Positions 7,877-20,575 of a stretch of DNA of 64,000 bases are shown one piece after another. How positions within the stretch are numbered: position 1 is the first letter of the stretch; each line of letters opens with the position of its first letter. Origin of the DNA: Pedococcus_A sp963730585. GTDB taxonomy: Bacteria > Actinomycetota > Actinomycetes > Actinomycetales > Dermatophilaceae. The stretch covers positions 558,001 through 622,000 of the forward strand of contig CAVSSL010000011.1 of assembly GCA_963730585.1 (NCBI GenBank), given 5' to 3'. Below the pieces are notes generated by a model. The model was not told the origin of the DNA and searched no databases. It was given only the letters and a program-made list of their open reading frames with translations. The position numbers and the translations under genes were made by a program.

Positions 7877-8685
7877 CCCGTCAGGCGCCCGACACCGCCG
7901 ACGTCCTCGAGGTCCTCACCGAGGGCGAGATCAGCCTCGTCGGGCGCCTGGCCGACGCCTCCAACCACGCCTTCCTCGCCGAGGTGACTGCCCGGCAGGA
8001 CACCGTCGTGGCGATCTACAAGCCGGTCGCGGGGGAGCGGCCGCTCTGGGACTTCCCCGACGGCACCCTGGCCGGCCGCGAGACCGCCGCGTTCCTGGTC
8101 TCCGAGGCCGGCGGCTGGGGCGTCGTGCCCGAGACCGTGCTGCGGCAGGGTCCGCGCGGGCCGGGATCCCTCCAGCGCTGGGTCGGCGACCCGGACGAGC
8201 CGCCGGAGTACGTCGTCGACGTCGTGGCTCCCGACGCCATCCCCCGGGGGTGGCTGCCGGTCCTGCGCGGCGAGGGGGAGGACGGCGACCCGGTCGTGGT
8301 CGTGCACGAGGACTCGCCCGCGGTGGCCCTGGTGGCCGCCTTCGACGCCGTCATCAACAACAGCGACCGCAAGGGGTCGCACCTGGTGCGTGAGGGCGGC
8401 GCCGTGCGCGGCTTCGACCACGGGGTCAGCCTCCACACCGACGACAAGCTGCGCACCGTCCTGTGGGGCTTCGCCGGTCGGGCCCTGCCCGCAGAGGAGG
8501 TCGACCGACTCCGCCGGGTCGAGCTGGCGCTGGCCGAGGGGTCCGCGCTGGAGGACTCCCTGTGCGCGCACCTGACGATCGCCGAGGTCGCCGCGCTGCG
8601 GCGCCGCGTGCGGCGCCTGCTGGAGCTGCCGGCATACCCCCTGCCCGGCCATGGCTGGCCCTCCATCCCCTGGCCGCCGCTGTAG
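7873..8685 (+). CDS. SCO1664 family conserved protein
   Basis: About 270 residues, the third member of the conserved trio. The protein has kinase-like pieces: VVAIYKPVAGERPLW, which could be the nucleotide-binding Lys, then INNSDRKGSHLV and GFDHGVSLH, which resemble catalytic and metal-binding loops of the HipA / phosphatidylinositol-kinase fold. That activity is inference only. No ATG, GTG or TTG lies in frame near the family N-terminus. The best candidate is CTG at 7873, overlapping the DUF3090 stop as CTGA, which would rely on coupled translation. Otherwise an upstream in-frame start would give a long overlap with DUF3090. Confidence 0.72.
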   Translation: MTRQAPDTADVLEVLTEGEISLVGRLADASNHAFLAEVTARQDTVVAIYKPVAGERPLWDFPDGTLAGRETAAFLVSEAGGWGVVPETVLRQGPRGPGSLQRWVGDPDEPPEYVVDVVAPDAIPRGWLPVLRGEGEDGDPVVVVHEDSPAVALVAAFDAVINNSDRKGSHLVREGGAVRGFDHGVSLHTDDKLRTVLWGFAGRALPAEEVDRLRRVELALAEGSALEDSLCAHLTIAEVAALRRRVRRLLELPAYPLPGHGWPSIPWPPL

Positions 8686-8698
8686 GCGGGCGCGCACG

Positions 8699-8704
8699 TA
8701 GGCT
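8699..8704 (+). promoter_or_regulatory. Leaderless -10 element of mshC
   Basis: TAGGCT, 6-base spacer, GTG 8711. Confidence 0.5.
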
Positions 8705-8710
8705 TCACCC

Positions 8711-9958
8711 GTGATCTCCTGGCCTGCACCCTTCATCCCGGCCATTCCGGGCACCGGCCTGCCGGTGCGCGTCTTCGACACCGCGACCGGCACCGTCCGC
8801 CCGGTCGCCGCCGGCCCCACCGCCCGGATGTACGTCTGCGGCATCACTCCGTACGACGCGACCCACCTCGGCCACGCGGCCACCTACGTCACGTTCGACG
8901 TGCTGGGCCGCGCCCTGCGCGACGCCGGGCACGAGGTGCAGTACGTGCAGAACATCACCGACGTCGACGACCCCCTCATCGAACGGGCCGAGCGCGACGG
9001 GCTGCACTGGGAGCACCTCGCGACCGCGGAGGTCGCCCTCTTCCGGGAGGACATGACCGACCTGGCGATCATCCCGCCGGACCACTACATCGGCGTGGTC
9101 GAGAGCATCCGTCCGATCGCCGCCGCCGTGGGCGAGCTGCTCGACAAGGGTGCGGCCTACCGGGTGGAGACGCCGGAGTCCGAGAGCGACGACATCTACT
9201 TCGACCTCTCGTGCGACCCCGGCTTCGGCTCGGTGTCCAACTGGACCCGCGAGCAGATGATGGCCGTGTTCGCCGACCGCGGGGGCGACCCCGAGCGCCT
9301 CGGCAAGCGCGACCCGTTCGACCCCCTGCTGTGGCGCGCCGCCCGCGAGGGCGAGCCGTGGTGGGAGAACGAGCAGCTCGGGGCCGGTCGCCCCGGCTGG
9401 CACATCGAGTGCAGCTGCATCGCACTCCAGTTCCTCGGCATGTCCTTCGACATCCAGGGCGGTGGCAGCGACCTCATCTTCCCCCACCACGAGATGAGCG
9501 CGTCGCAGGCGGTTGCCCTCACCGGCGAGCGGCCGTTCGCCCGCTGCTACGTGCACCAGGCGATGGTCGGGCTCGACGGCGAGAAGATGAGCAAGTCCAA
9601 GGGCAACCTGGTGCTCGTCTCGAAGCTGCGCGCCGACGGCGTCGACCCGATGGCCATCCGGCTCGCCCTGCTCAGCCAGCACTACCGTGCCGACTGGGAG
9701 TGGACGCCGGCGCACCTCGAGCAGGCCGAGCAGCGCCTGGAGACCTGGCGAGCCGCGGTGTCGGTGAACACGGGCCCCAGCGCCGATGCGACCCTGCAGC
9801 GGGTGCGTGAGCTCGTCGCCGACGACCTCGACACCCCCGGAGCCATCGCGGCCGTGGACCGCTGGGCGCAGGAGTGCCTGCACCACGGCGGCCACGACGC
9901 CGCGGCACCGGGCATCGTCTCGCGCACCCTCGACGCCCTCCTGGGCGTCAGGCTCTAG
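8711..9958 (+). CDS. mshC: L-cysteine:1D-myo-inositol 2-amino-2-deoxy-alpha-D-glucopyranoside ligase
   Basis: ATP-dependent ligase that joins cysteine to GlcN-Ins in mycothiol biosynthesis, the main thiol-redox buffer of actinomycetes. At 415 residues it has the usual MshC length and is shorter than CysRS. Visible features: MYVCGITPYDATHLGHA at 40-56, with the zinc-ligand Cys43 and the HIGH-like THLGHA; ECSCIALQ and FPHHEM further zinc-site residues at 233-261; and KMSKS at 292-296. It follows the SCO1664-like gene, as in other actinobacteria. Confidence 0.93.
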   Translation: MISWPAPFIPAIPGTGLPVRVFDTATGTVRPVAAGPTARMYVCGITPYDATHLGHAATYVTFDVLGRALRDAGHEVQYVQNITDVDDPLIERAERDGLHWEHLATAEVALFREDMTDLAIIPPDHYIGVVESIRPIAAAVGELLDKGAAYRVETPESESDDIYFDLSCDPGFGSVSNWTREQMMAVFADRGGDPERLGKRDPFDPLLWRAAREGEPWWENEQLGAGRPGWHIECSCIALQFLGMSFDIQGGGSDLIFPHHEMSASQAVALTGERPFARCYVHQAMVGLDGEKMSKSKGNLVLVSKLRADGVDPMAIRLALLSQHYRADWEWTPAHLEQAEQRLETWRAAVSVNTGPSADATLQRVRELVADDLDTPGAIAAVDRWAQECLHHGGHDAAAPGIVSRTLDALLGVRL

Positions 9959-9972
9959 GGCGCGTCTGCCCG

Positions 9973-10025
9973 GCTCAGCCTTCGTCGGGCTCAGCCGGCG
10001 TCAGGCTCGGCTCGCCCGCTCAGCC
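9973..10025. repeat. Triplicated GCTCAGCC around the PAC2 stop codon
   Basis: GCTCAGCC occurs at 9973-9980, 9989-9996 and 10018-10025. The last copy contains the PAC2 gene's own stop codon (minus strand TGA), so the stop region is echoed twice downstream of the gene. Confidence 0.55.
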
Positions 10026-10877
10026 GGCCCCGGGGCCGTCGTGCCCACGGCGGCGCAGGTAGCGCTCGAACTCGCGCGCGATGGCGTCACCGCTCGCCTC
10101 GGGGAGGTCCGCGGTGTCCTGGGCCTCCTCGAGCGACTGGACGTACTCGGCCACCTCGTCGTCGGTCTCGGCGAGCTCGTTGATGCCCCGCTCCCACGCC
10201 TTGGCTGCCTCGGGGAGGTCGCCGTGCGGGATGGGGGAGTCGATCAGCTCCTCGAGCTTGGACACCAGCGCCAGCGTCGCCTTCGGCGACGGGGAGTGCC
10301 CGGCGTAGTGCGGCACCGCCGCCCAGCAGGAGATCGACTGCAGCCCTGCCTGGGTGGCGGCGTCGGCCAGCACACCCACGATGCCGGTCGGGCCCTCGTA
10401 CTTGCTGGCCTCGAGGTCGTAGCGGTGCAGGACGTCCTCGCTGTCGGAGGTCGCCGTCACCGGGATGGGCCGGGTGTGGGCGACGTCGGCCATCAGGGCC
10501 CCGAGGGTGAAGACGCTGCTCACGCCGGCCTGCTGCGCGAACTCCATCAGCTCGATCGTGAACGCGCGCCAGCGGAAGGAGGGCTCGATCCCCTGCACGA
10601 GGATGACGTCACGGCCGATGCCCGGGGTGGTGGCCAGCAGGATGCGCGTGGTGCGCCAGCTGATCCGCCGGCGCCCCTCGTCGAGGACCACGCGCGGCCG
10701 GTTGACCTGGAAGTCGTAGTAGTCCTCGGGGTCGAGGGCCGCGATGGGCTCGGCGTCCCAGAGGTCGATGAGGTGGTCGACCGCGGCGGTGGCCGCCTCT
10801 CCGGCATCGTTCCACCCCTCGAAGGCGGCGATCATGACCGGGTCGCGCAGCTCCGGGACGTCCTCGAGTTCGATCAC
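10020..10877 (-). CDS. PAC2 family protein
   Basis: A 285-residue member of the PAC2 (proteasome assembly chaperone 2-like) family, whose bacterial function is not established. Family segments: IAAFEGWNDAGEAAT at the N-terminus, GIEPSFRWRAF and GALMADVAHTRPIPVT in the middle. The C-terminus is a charged helix region ending RRRGHDGPGAG. The start is the GTG at 10877, preceded by a strong AGGAGG with six bases of spacing. The longer frame upstream would overlap the divergent promoter. It is convergent with mshC. The Pup-proteasome locus begins 8 kb away, which is suggestive but not evidence of a shared role. Confidence 0.85.
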   Translation of the reverse strand: MIELEDVPELRDPVMIAAFEGWNDAGEAATAAVDHLIDLWDAEPIAALDPEDYYDFQVNRPRVVLDEGRRRISWRTTRILLATTPGIGRDVILVQGIEPSFRWRAFTIELMEFAQQAGVSSVFTLGALMADVAHTRPIPVTATSDSEDVLHRYDLEASKYEGPTGIVGVLADAATQAGLQSISCWAAVPHYAGHSPSPKATLALVSKLEELIDSPIPHGDLPEAAKAWERGINELAETDDEVAEYVQSLEEAQDTADLPEASGDAIAREFERYLRRRGHDGPGAG

Positions 10878-10998
10878 CCAATGCCTCCTGTAGGTTCCTC
10901 CAGCACTGCCCAGCCTACGGAATGCGGCCCCGGGCGCGAGGGTCAGTCTCAGTAGACTCGCCGGGACCTCGCCTCGCCGACCGGAAGGCACCCCCGCT

Positions 10999-11685
10999 GT
11001 GGACACCGCCACTCGCCCCACCACCCACCGCCGGCTGCCGGCGGCCGTGCTCTGGGACATGGACGGCACGCTGGTCGACACCGAGCCGTACTGGATCCAC
11101 GGCGAGCACACCCTGGTCGAGGCCTACGGCGGGACCTGGTCGGAGGAGTACGCGCACCAGCTCGTGGGCAACGACCTCATGGTGTCCGCCGAGTTCATCC
11201 GGGCCAACTCCCCGGTGACGCTCTCACCGGTCGAGATCATCGAGGAGCTGCTCGAGCACGTCATCCGCCAGGTCCGCGAGCACGTGCCGTGGCGCCCGGG
11301 AGCCCGCGAGCTGCTGTTCGGCCTCGTCGAGGCCGGCGTGCCCTGCGCCCTGGTGACCATGTCGTGGCGCTCGCTCGCCGAGGCGGTGGTGGAGGCCCTG
11401 CCGGACGGCACCTTCACCGCGCTCATCACCGGTGACGAGGTCGAGCACGGCAAGCCCCACCCGGAGCCCTACCTCGCCGCCGCCCGGGCGCTCGGGGTCG
11501 ACCTGGCCGACTGCGTGGCGATCGAGGACTCCCCGACCGGGGTGCGCTCGGCCGTCGACGCCGGCGTGCCCACGCTCGCCGTGCCGCACGTCGTGCCGGT
11601 GCCGCGGATGGCGGGCTCGGTGCAGGTGCCCTCCCTGCGCGGCCTGGCCCCGGAGGACCTGCTGCCGGTGTTCGTCGGCGCCTGA
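10999..11685 (+). CDS. HAD-superfamily hydrolase (beta-phosphoglucomutase-like)
   Basis: A 228-residue phosphatase or phosphomutase. Motif I is DMDGTLVDT with Asp20 and Asp22, motif II lies in CALVTMSWRS, and motifs III/IV are GKPHPEPYL and AIEDSPTGV. The helical cap (EPYWIHGEHTL..) follows motif I as in subfamily IA enzymes. It starts with GTG, with GGAAGG about ten bases upstream. A TAGACT hexamer lies about 40 bases upstream, so the transcript probably has a short leader. Substrate unknown. Confidence 0.82.
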   Translation: MDTATRPTTHRRLPAAVLWDMDGTLVDTEPYWIHGEHTLVEAYGGTWSEEYAHQLVGNDLMVSAEFIRANSPVTLSPVEIIEELLEHVIRQVREHVPWRPGARELLFGLVEAGVPCALVTMSWRSLAEAVVEALPDGTFTALITGDEVEHGKPHPEPYLAAARALGVDLADCVAIEDSPTGVRSAVDAGVPTLAVPHVVPVPRMAGSVQVPSLRGLAPEDLLPVFVGA

Positions 11686-11711
11686 CGCAGCCTCGCCGGG
11701 AGGGCTCCGGC

Positions 11712-11758
11712 GTCAGCCCTCGAGAACAGTCAGCCCTCGAGGCACAGTCAGTCCTCGG
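11712..11758. repeat. Triplicated stop-region repeat of the RecB-like gene
   Basis: Units GTCAGCCCTCGAGAACA, GTCAGCCCTCGAGGCACA and GTCAGTCCTCGGC are in tandem. The third contains the minus-strand stop TGA of the RecB-like gene (11748-11750), so the last codons plus the stop are echoed twice downstream. Confidence 0.6.
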
Positions 11759-12650
11759 CGAGCTCGGCCTCACCCGAGCGGGCCGGGTCGAGCGCGAGGG
11801 TGGCCGCGTGCTCGGGGAGCGGCGGGGGAGTGCCACCCCATTCCGGGCACAGGGCACGGTGGTCGCACCAGTCGCACAGGCGCGAGGTCCGTGGTCGCCA
11901 GTCGCCGGTCTCGGCGGCGCGCTGGATGGCCGCCCACAGGGCCCTCAGCTTGCGCTCGGTGGCGCGCAGGTCGGCCTCGTCGGGGCTGTAGCGCACGGTC
12001 TCGCCGTTGCCGAGGTAGACCAGCTGGAGCATGAGGGGCACCTCGCCGCGCAGGCGCCACAGCACGAGGGCGTAGAACTTCATCTGGAACAGCGCCTTGC
12101 CCTCGAACAGCTCGGAGGGAGAGCGGCCCGTCTTGTAGTCGACGACGCGCATCGCACCGTTGGGGGCGATGTCGAGCCGGTCGACGTAGCCCCGGAGGGT
12201 CAGGCCGTCGAAGTCGGCCTCGACGTAGAGCTCGCGCTCGGCCGGCTCGAGGGCCCGCGGGTCCTCCAGCGTGAACCAGCGCTCGATCAGCGCGGTCGCC
12301 TCGGCGTACCACGAGTCGTGGCTGGGCAGGCCGTCGTCGTGGTCGTCGACGAGCGAGGCGAGGTCGGGCTCGAGCTCCTTGAGCGACTGCCACACCGGGC
12401 CGACGAGGGCCGTGGCGGCCTCGGGTGTGCGCTCGTGCGCCGGCAGGTCGAAGAGCCGCTCCAGCACGGCGTGCACGAGGGTGCCGCGGGCGGCGGCCGG
12501 GCTCGGGGGCGAGGGCAGCCGGTCGATGACCCGGAACCGGTAGAGCAGCGGGCACTGCATGAAGTCCGAGGCCCGGCTGGGCGAGAGGGCGGCAACCATG
12601 GGTCGAACGGTAGGGGGTGCCACCGACACTCCCGTCGTCTCCTCCGTCAC
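11748..12650 (-). CDS. RecB/Cas4-like PD-(D/E)XK nuclease
   Basis: A 300-residue nuclease of the PDDEXK_1 type. The N-terminus has SPSRASDFMQCPLLYRFRVIDRLP with the first conserved Cys. The active site is spread over GTLVHAVLERLF, ELYVEADFDGLTLRGYVDRLDI and MRVVDYKTGRSP. A C-terminal CDWCDHRALC completes a likely Fe-S cluster. It probably processes DNA ends. It starts at GTG 12650, four bases after the metH stop, with GGAGGA inside the metH end, so the pair form an operon. An ATG at 12599 is a possible alternative start. Confidence 0.85.
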   Translation of the reverse strand: MTEETTGVSVAPPTVRPMVAALSPSRASDFMQCPLLYRFRVIDRLPSPPSPAAARGTLVHAVLERLFDLPAHERTPEAATALVGPVWQSLKELEPDLASLVDDHDDGLPSHDSWYAEATALIERWFTLEDPRALEPAERELYVEADFDGLTLRGYVDRLDIAPNGAMRVVDYKTGRSPSELFEGKALFQMKFYALVLWRLRGEVPLMLQLVYLGNGETVRYSPDEADLRATERKLRALWAAIQRAAETGDWRPRTSRLCDWCDHRALCPEWGGTPPPLPEHAATLALDPARSGEAELAED

Positions 12651-12654
12651 CGGA

Positions 12655-16452
<3,798 letters not shown>

Positions 16453-16499
16453 CCGACCAGTATGTCCGGTCGGGTCACGGCGGGTCGGGGGTGCTCACG

Positions 16500-16505
16500 T
16501 AGTGT
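16500..16505 (+). promoter_or_regulatory. Leaderless -10 element of the M50 protease
   Basis: TAGTGT, 6-base spacer, ATG 16512. Confidence 0.5.
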
Positions 16506-16511
16506 CAGCCC

Positions 16512-17645
16512 ATGGCACAGACCGCCGGGACCAGACGCACCAGCCGCGGCCCCGGCGTGCGGGTGGCCACGATCGGTGGGGTCCCTGTCTACATCGGTGG
16601 CAGCTGGGCCCTCATCGCCGTCGTCCTCATCGCACTGTTGGGGCCGTCCATCGCGCGCAGCCGGCCCGACCTGGGGGTCCTGGCCTACGGAGTCGCCGCC
16701 CTCGTGGCAGTCCAGCTGCTCATCGCCGTGCTGGTGCACGAGGCGGCCCACGCCATCGCCGCCCGCGCGTTCGGCCTGCCGGTCCTGCGGGTCGTGGCCG
16801 ACCTCTGGGGCGGCCACACCGCCTTCGAGTCGGGCAAGTCGACCCCGGGCGCCGCTGCGGTCATCGCAGCGGTCGGTCCGCTGGCCAACGGCCTGCTCGC
16901 GCTGCTCGCCTGGCTGGCGCTCCAGACCGGACCCACCGGCATACCGAACACGTTGCTCGGCGGCTTCGCCGTGCTGAACGCCGCGCTGGCGGCGTTCAAC
17001 CTCCTGCCCGGGCTGCCGCTCGACGGCGGGCAGCTGGTGGAGTCCCTCGTCTGGAAGGTGACCGGCAGCCGGCCCCGGGGCATGGTCGTCGCCGGCTGGT
17101 GCGGCCGGGTCGTCACGGTGCTGGTCATCCTCTACGTGCTGGGTCGCCCCCTGGCGATGGGCCGGCAGATCGACCTGTTCGACCTCGGCTGGGCGATGTT
17201 CATCGCCGTGTTCATGTGGGCCGGCGCGTCCGCGGCCATCCGTGGGGGGCAGGTGCTGGGCGCGGTGCAGCAGGTCTCGGTCGCCGAGGTGCTCCGCCCC
17301 GCGCTCGCCGTGCCCGAGTGGGAGCGGCTCGACAACGTTCTCGCCCAGTGGGTGCACGGCCAGGTCGTCGTCGTGCTCGACGCGTCCGGCCGGCCCACCG
17401 CCCTCGTCGAGCCGGAGGCCGTCGGGCACGTCCCGCACGGCCGCTACGCCGAGACCGGCATGACGGCGGTGTCGAGGCCGCAGCCGCCGGGATGGGCCGT
17501 CGACGCCGGGCCGGGTGACGACATCGTGCCCGTCATCACCGCCATGCAGACCCTCGGCACCCCGCTGGTGGCCGTCAGCCACCAGGGACGCTTCCTGGGC
17601 ATCGTCACCGCCGAGGACGTCAACCGCGCCGTCGACCGCCTCTGA
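16512..17645 (+). CDS. Site-2 protease family (M50) intramembrane metalloprotease with C-terminal CBS domains
   Basis: A 377-residue polytopic membrane protease. The zinc motif HEAAH is at residues 76-80 inside a hydrophobic helix, and the third ligand lies in NLLPGLPLDGG (Asp171). About six membrane segments end near residue 235. The soluble C-terminus (about 250-377) looks like a pair of CBS domains (VSVAEVLRPALAV and TPLVAVSHQGRFLGIVTAEDV), which in related enzymes bind adenine nucleotides and gate activity. It sits between metH and trmI, as in other actinobacteria. The cleaved substrate is unknown. Confidence 0.88.
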   Translation: MAQTAGTRRTSRGPGVRVATIGGVPVYIGGSWALIAVVLIALLGPSIARSRPDLGVLAYGVAALVAVQLLIAVLVHEAAHAIAARAFGLPVLRVVADLWGGHTAFESGKSTPGAAAVIAAVGPLANGLLALLAWLALQTGPTGIPNTLLGGFAVLNAALAAFNLLPGLPLDGGQLVESLVWKVTGSRPRGMVVAGWCGRVVTVLVILYVLGRPLAMGRQIDLFDLGWAMFIAVFMWAGASAAIRGGQVLGAVQQVSVAEVLRPALAVPEWERLDNVLAQWVHGQVVVVLDASGRPTALVEPEAVGHVPHGRYAETGMTAVSRPQPPGWAVDAGPGDDIVPVITAMQTLGTPLVAVSHQGRFLGIVTAEDVNRAVDRL

Positions 17646-17692
17646 GCCTTCGGGGCGCTACCGGGTCGTCCGGACCACCGCTGGGCCACAAC

Positions 17693-17698
17693 TAGACT
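17693..17698 (+). promoter_or_regulatory. Leaderless -10 element of trmI
   Basis: TAGACT, 8-base spacer, ATG 17707. Confidence 0.55.
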
Positions 17699-17706
17699 GG
17701 CGCGCC

Positions 17707-18753
17707 ATGACCAGCGCCGAGCATCCCGACACCCCCTCCGGCCCCGTTGGCGCCACCCTGCGCCGCGGGCCCTTCGCGGTGGGGGAGCGGGTGCAGCTGA
17801 CCGACCCCAAGGGACGCCTGCACACCATCACGCTGGAGCCGGGCCGCGAGTTCCACACCCACCGCGGCCGCCTCGCCCACGACGACCTCATCGGCGCCCC
17901 CGACGGCTCCGTGGTCAGGAACACCGCCGGGGTCGAGTACCTCGCGCTGCGGCCCCTGCTGTCGGACTACGTCATGTCGATGCCGCGCGGCGCGGCAGTC
18001 GTCTACCCCAAGGACGCCGGCCAGATCGTCACGATGGCCGACATCTTCCCCGGTGCCAAGGTCGTCGAGGCAGGCGTCGGCTCCGGCGCGCTCTCGATGT
18101 CGCTGCTGCGGGCGGTCGGCGAGCAGGGCAGCGTGCACTCGTTCGAGCGGCGCGAGGACTTCGCCGACATCGCCAGGGGCAACGCCCGCGCCTTCTTCGG
18201 CGTCGACCACCCGGCCTGGCAGGTGACCGTCGGCGACCTGGTCGAGGAGCTGCCGGAGGCGGTCGAGGCGGCCAGCATCGACCGGGTCGTGCTCGACATG
18301 CTCGCCCCCTGGGAGTGCCTGGACGTCGTCGCCGACGCACTGCTGCCCGGCGGCGTGCTCATCTGCTACGTCGCCACCGCCACCCAGCTCTCGCGGGTGG
18401 CCGAGGCGATCCGCGACCACGGCGGGTTCACCGAGCCCGAGGCCTGGGAGTCGCTGGTGCGCGGCTGGCACCTCGAGGGCCTGGCGGTGCGGCCCCAGCA
18501 CCGGATGCACGGCCACACCGGCTTCCTCATCACCACGCGCCGGCTGGCGCCCGGCGTGACGCCGCCGCTGCGCAAGCGCCGCCCCGCCAAGGGTGCCTAC
18601 GGCGAGGAGGGTGCCGTCGACACCGCGGACCACCAGTCCTTCGGCCAGACCGGGGACTGGAGTCCCGAGGACATCGGCGAGCGGACCCCCTCGGACAAGA
18701 AGGTCCGCAAGGTGCGCCGATCTGTGACCCAAACCTCCGTGAACGAGGGGTAG
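17707..18753 (+). CDS. trmI: tRNA (adenine(58)-N1)-methyltransferase
   Basis: A 348-residue class I SAM-dependent methyltransferase that makes m1A58 in the tRNA T-loop. The SAM-binding motif is VVEAGVGSGALSMSLLRAVG at about residues 120-139, and the catalytic Asp lies in RVVLDMLAPWE. The N-terminal beta-barrel includes RVQLTDPKGRLHTITLEPG. A basic, disordered C-terminal tail (about 290-348) is longer than usual. It lies immediately upstream of the proteasomal ATPase, a conserved actinobacterial linkage. The start is fixed by the leaderless promoter. The upstream frame overlaps the M50 gene and is rejected. Confidence 0.92.
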   Translation: MTSAEHPDTPSGPVGATLRRGPFAVGERVQLTDPKGRLHTITLEPGREFHTHRGRLAHDDLIGAPDGSVVRNTAGVEYLALRPLLSDYVMSMPRGAAVVYPKDAGQIVTMADIFPGAKVVEAGVGSGALSMSLLRAVGEQGSVHSFERREDFADIARGNARAFFGVDHPAWQVTVGDLVEELPEAVEAASIDRVVLDMLAPWECLDVVADALLPGGVLICYVATATQLSRVAEAIRDHGGFTEPEAWESLVRGWHLEGLAVRPQHRMHGHTGFLITTRRLAPGVTPPLRKRRPAKGAYGEEGAVDTADHQSFGQTGDWSPEDIGERTPSDKKVRKVRRSVTQTSVNEG

Positions 18754-18817
18754 TTCGGCGTTAGGGTCGGTTATCGGCCGCCGAAAGCGGTCGGACCTTC
18801 GAAGTGAGGGAGCCGAC

Positions 18818-20566
18818 ATGAGCGACAAGACGAGCCACCGCGACCCTGACGACCACGCCGAGGAGCGGCGTCAGCAACGTCTGCTCGCCGAGGAGGTGGC
18901 GGCGCTGCGCCAGCGGCTGGCCGACGCCCCCGCCCGCTCCCGCGAGCTCGAGACGAAGGTGCTCCAGCTCCAGTCGAACCTCGCGACCATCTCCTCCCAG
19001 AACGAGCGCCTGGTGCGCACGCTCAAGGAGGCCCGAGAGCAGATCGTCACCCTCAAGAGCGAGGTCGACCGGCTGGCCCAGCCGCCGGCCGCCTACGGCA
19101 TCGTCCTGGAGTCCTACGACGACGCCACCGTCGACATCCTGACCGGCGGCCGGAAGATGCACGTGGCGGTGAGTCCGGCGGTCGACCCGGGCGAGCTGTC
19201 CTCCGGTCGCGAGGTCCGCCTCAACGAGGCCATGAACGTCGTCGCCACCTGCGGGTTCGAGCGGATCGGCGAGGTCGTCATGATCAAGGAGCTGCTCGAC
19301 GACGACCGCGTGCTCGTGGTGGCGCACGCCGACGAGGAGCGCGTCGTGCGGATGGCCGAGTCCCTCGTCGGCGAGCCGATCCGGGTCGGCGACGCCCTCA
19401 TGCTCGAGCCCCGCTCCGGCTTCGTCTACGAGCGGATCCCGAAGGCCGAGGTCTCCGAGCTCGTGCTCGAGGAGGTCCCCGACATCGACTACGAGGACAT
19501 CGGTGGCCTGGCTGGCCAGATCGAGGCGATCCGCGACGCCGTCGAGCTGCCCTACCTGCACCCCGACCTGTTCCTCGAGCACAAGCTCAAGCCGCCGAAG
19601 GGAGTGCTGCTCTACGGCCCGCCCGGCTGTGGCAAGACGCTGATCGCGAAGGCGGTCGCGTCCTCGCTCGCCCGCAAGGTGGCGGAGAGGGAGGGCAAGC
19701 CGGTCGGCAAGTCGTTCTTCCTCAACATCAAGGGCCCCGAGCTGCTCAACAAGTACGTCGGCGAGACCGAGCGCCACATCCGGCTCATCTTCCAGCGGGC
19801 CCGCGAGAAGGCCTCCGGCGGCACGCCCGTCGTGGTGTTCTTCGACGAGATGGACAGCCTGTTCCGCACCCGTGGCTCGGGCGTCTCCTCGGACGTCGAG
19901 ACCACGATCGTGCCCCAGCTGCTCTCGGAGATCGACGGTGTCGAGCGCCTCGAGAACGTCATCGTCATCGGCGCCTCCAACCGCGAGGACATGATCGACC
20001 CCGCGATCCTGCGGCCCGGCCGCCTCGACGTGAAGATCAAGATCGAGCGCCCGGACGCCGAGAGCGCCCGCGACATCTTCACCAAGTACCTCGTGGCAGA
20101 CCTCCCGCTGCACGAGCACGACCTCGCCGAGCACGGCGGCTCGCCGCAGGCGACGGTCGACGCGATGATCACCGCAGCCGTCGAGCGGATGTACTCCGAG
20201 ATCGAGGAGAACCGCTTCCTCGAGGTGACCTACGCCAACGGCGACAAGGAGGTCCTCTACTTCAAGGACTTCAACAGCGGCGCGATGATCCAGAACATCG
20301 TCGACCGTGCGAAGAAGATGGCCATCAAGGACTTCCTCACCCAGGGCCAGCGCGGCATCCGCGTCGACCACCTGCTGGCCAGCTGCGTCGACGAGTTCAA
20401 GGAGAACGAGGACCTGCCCAACACGACGAACCCCGACGACTGGGCGCGCATCTCCGGCAAGAAGGGCGAGCGGATCGTCTACATCCGCACCCTCATCACC
20501 GGGAAGTCGGGCACGGAGCCGGGTCGGTCCATCGACAACGTGGCCAACACCGGCCAGTACCTCTAG
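18818..20566 (+). CDS. arc: Proteasome-associated AAA ATPase (ARC/Mpa)
   Basis: A 582-residue hexameric unfoldase that recognises pupylated proteins and threads them into the 20S core. Residues 15-88 form the coiled coil that binds Pup. Two OB folds follow (about 95-215). The AAA domain has Walker A GPPGCGKT at 267-274, Walker B VVFFDEMDS near 345, and NREDMIDPAILRPGRLD. The C-terminus ends GQYL, the penultimate-Tyr motif that docks on the proteasome alpha ring. The start is ATG 18818 with GAGGGAG upstream. Confidence 0.96.
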   Translation: MSDKTSHRDPDDHAEERRQQRLLAEEVAALRQRLADAPARSRELETKVLQLQSNLATISSQNERLVRTLKEAREQIVTLKSEVDRLAQPPAAYGIVLESYDDATVDILTGGRKMHVAVSPAVDPGELSSGREVRLNEAMNVVATCGFERIGEVVMIKELLDDDRVLVVAHADEERVVRMAESLVGEPIRVGDALMLEPRSGFVYERIPKAEVSELVLEEVPDIDYEDIGGLAGQIEAIRDAVELPYLHPDLFLEHKLKPPKGVLLYGPPGCGKTLIAKAVASSLARKVAEREGKPVGKSFFLNIKGPELLNKYVGETERHIRLIFQRAREKASGGTPVVVFFDEMDSLFRTRGSGVSSDVETTIVPQLLSEIDGVERLENVIVIGASNREDMIDPAILRPGRLDVKIKIERPDAESARDIFTKYLVADLPLHEHDLAEHGGSPQATVDAMITAAVERMYSEIEENRFLEVTYANGDKEVLYFKDFNSGAMIQNIVDRAKKMAIKDFLTQGQRGIRVDHLLASCVDEFKENEDLPNTTNPDDWARISGKKGERIVYIRTLITGKSGTEPGRSIDNVANTGQYL

Positions 20567-20575
20567 GGCTGCCTC

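Noticed and set aside
16453..16511. Cobalamin riboswitch for metH
   Set aside because: The gap of 59 bases to the divergent gene is far too short, and a -10 hexamer sits within six bases of the metH start.
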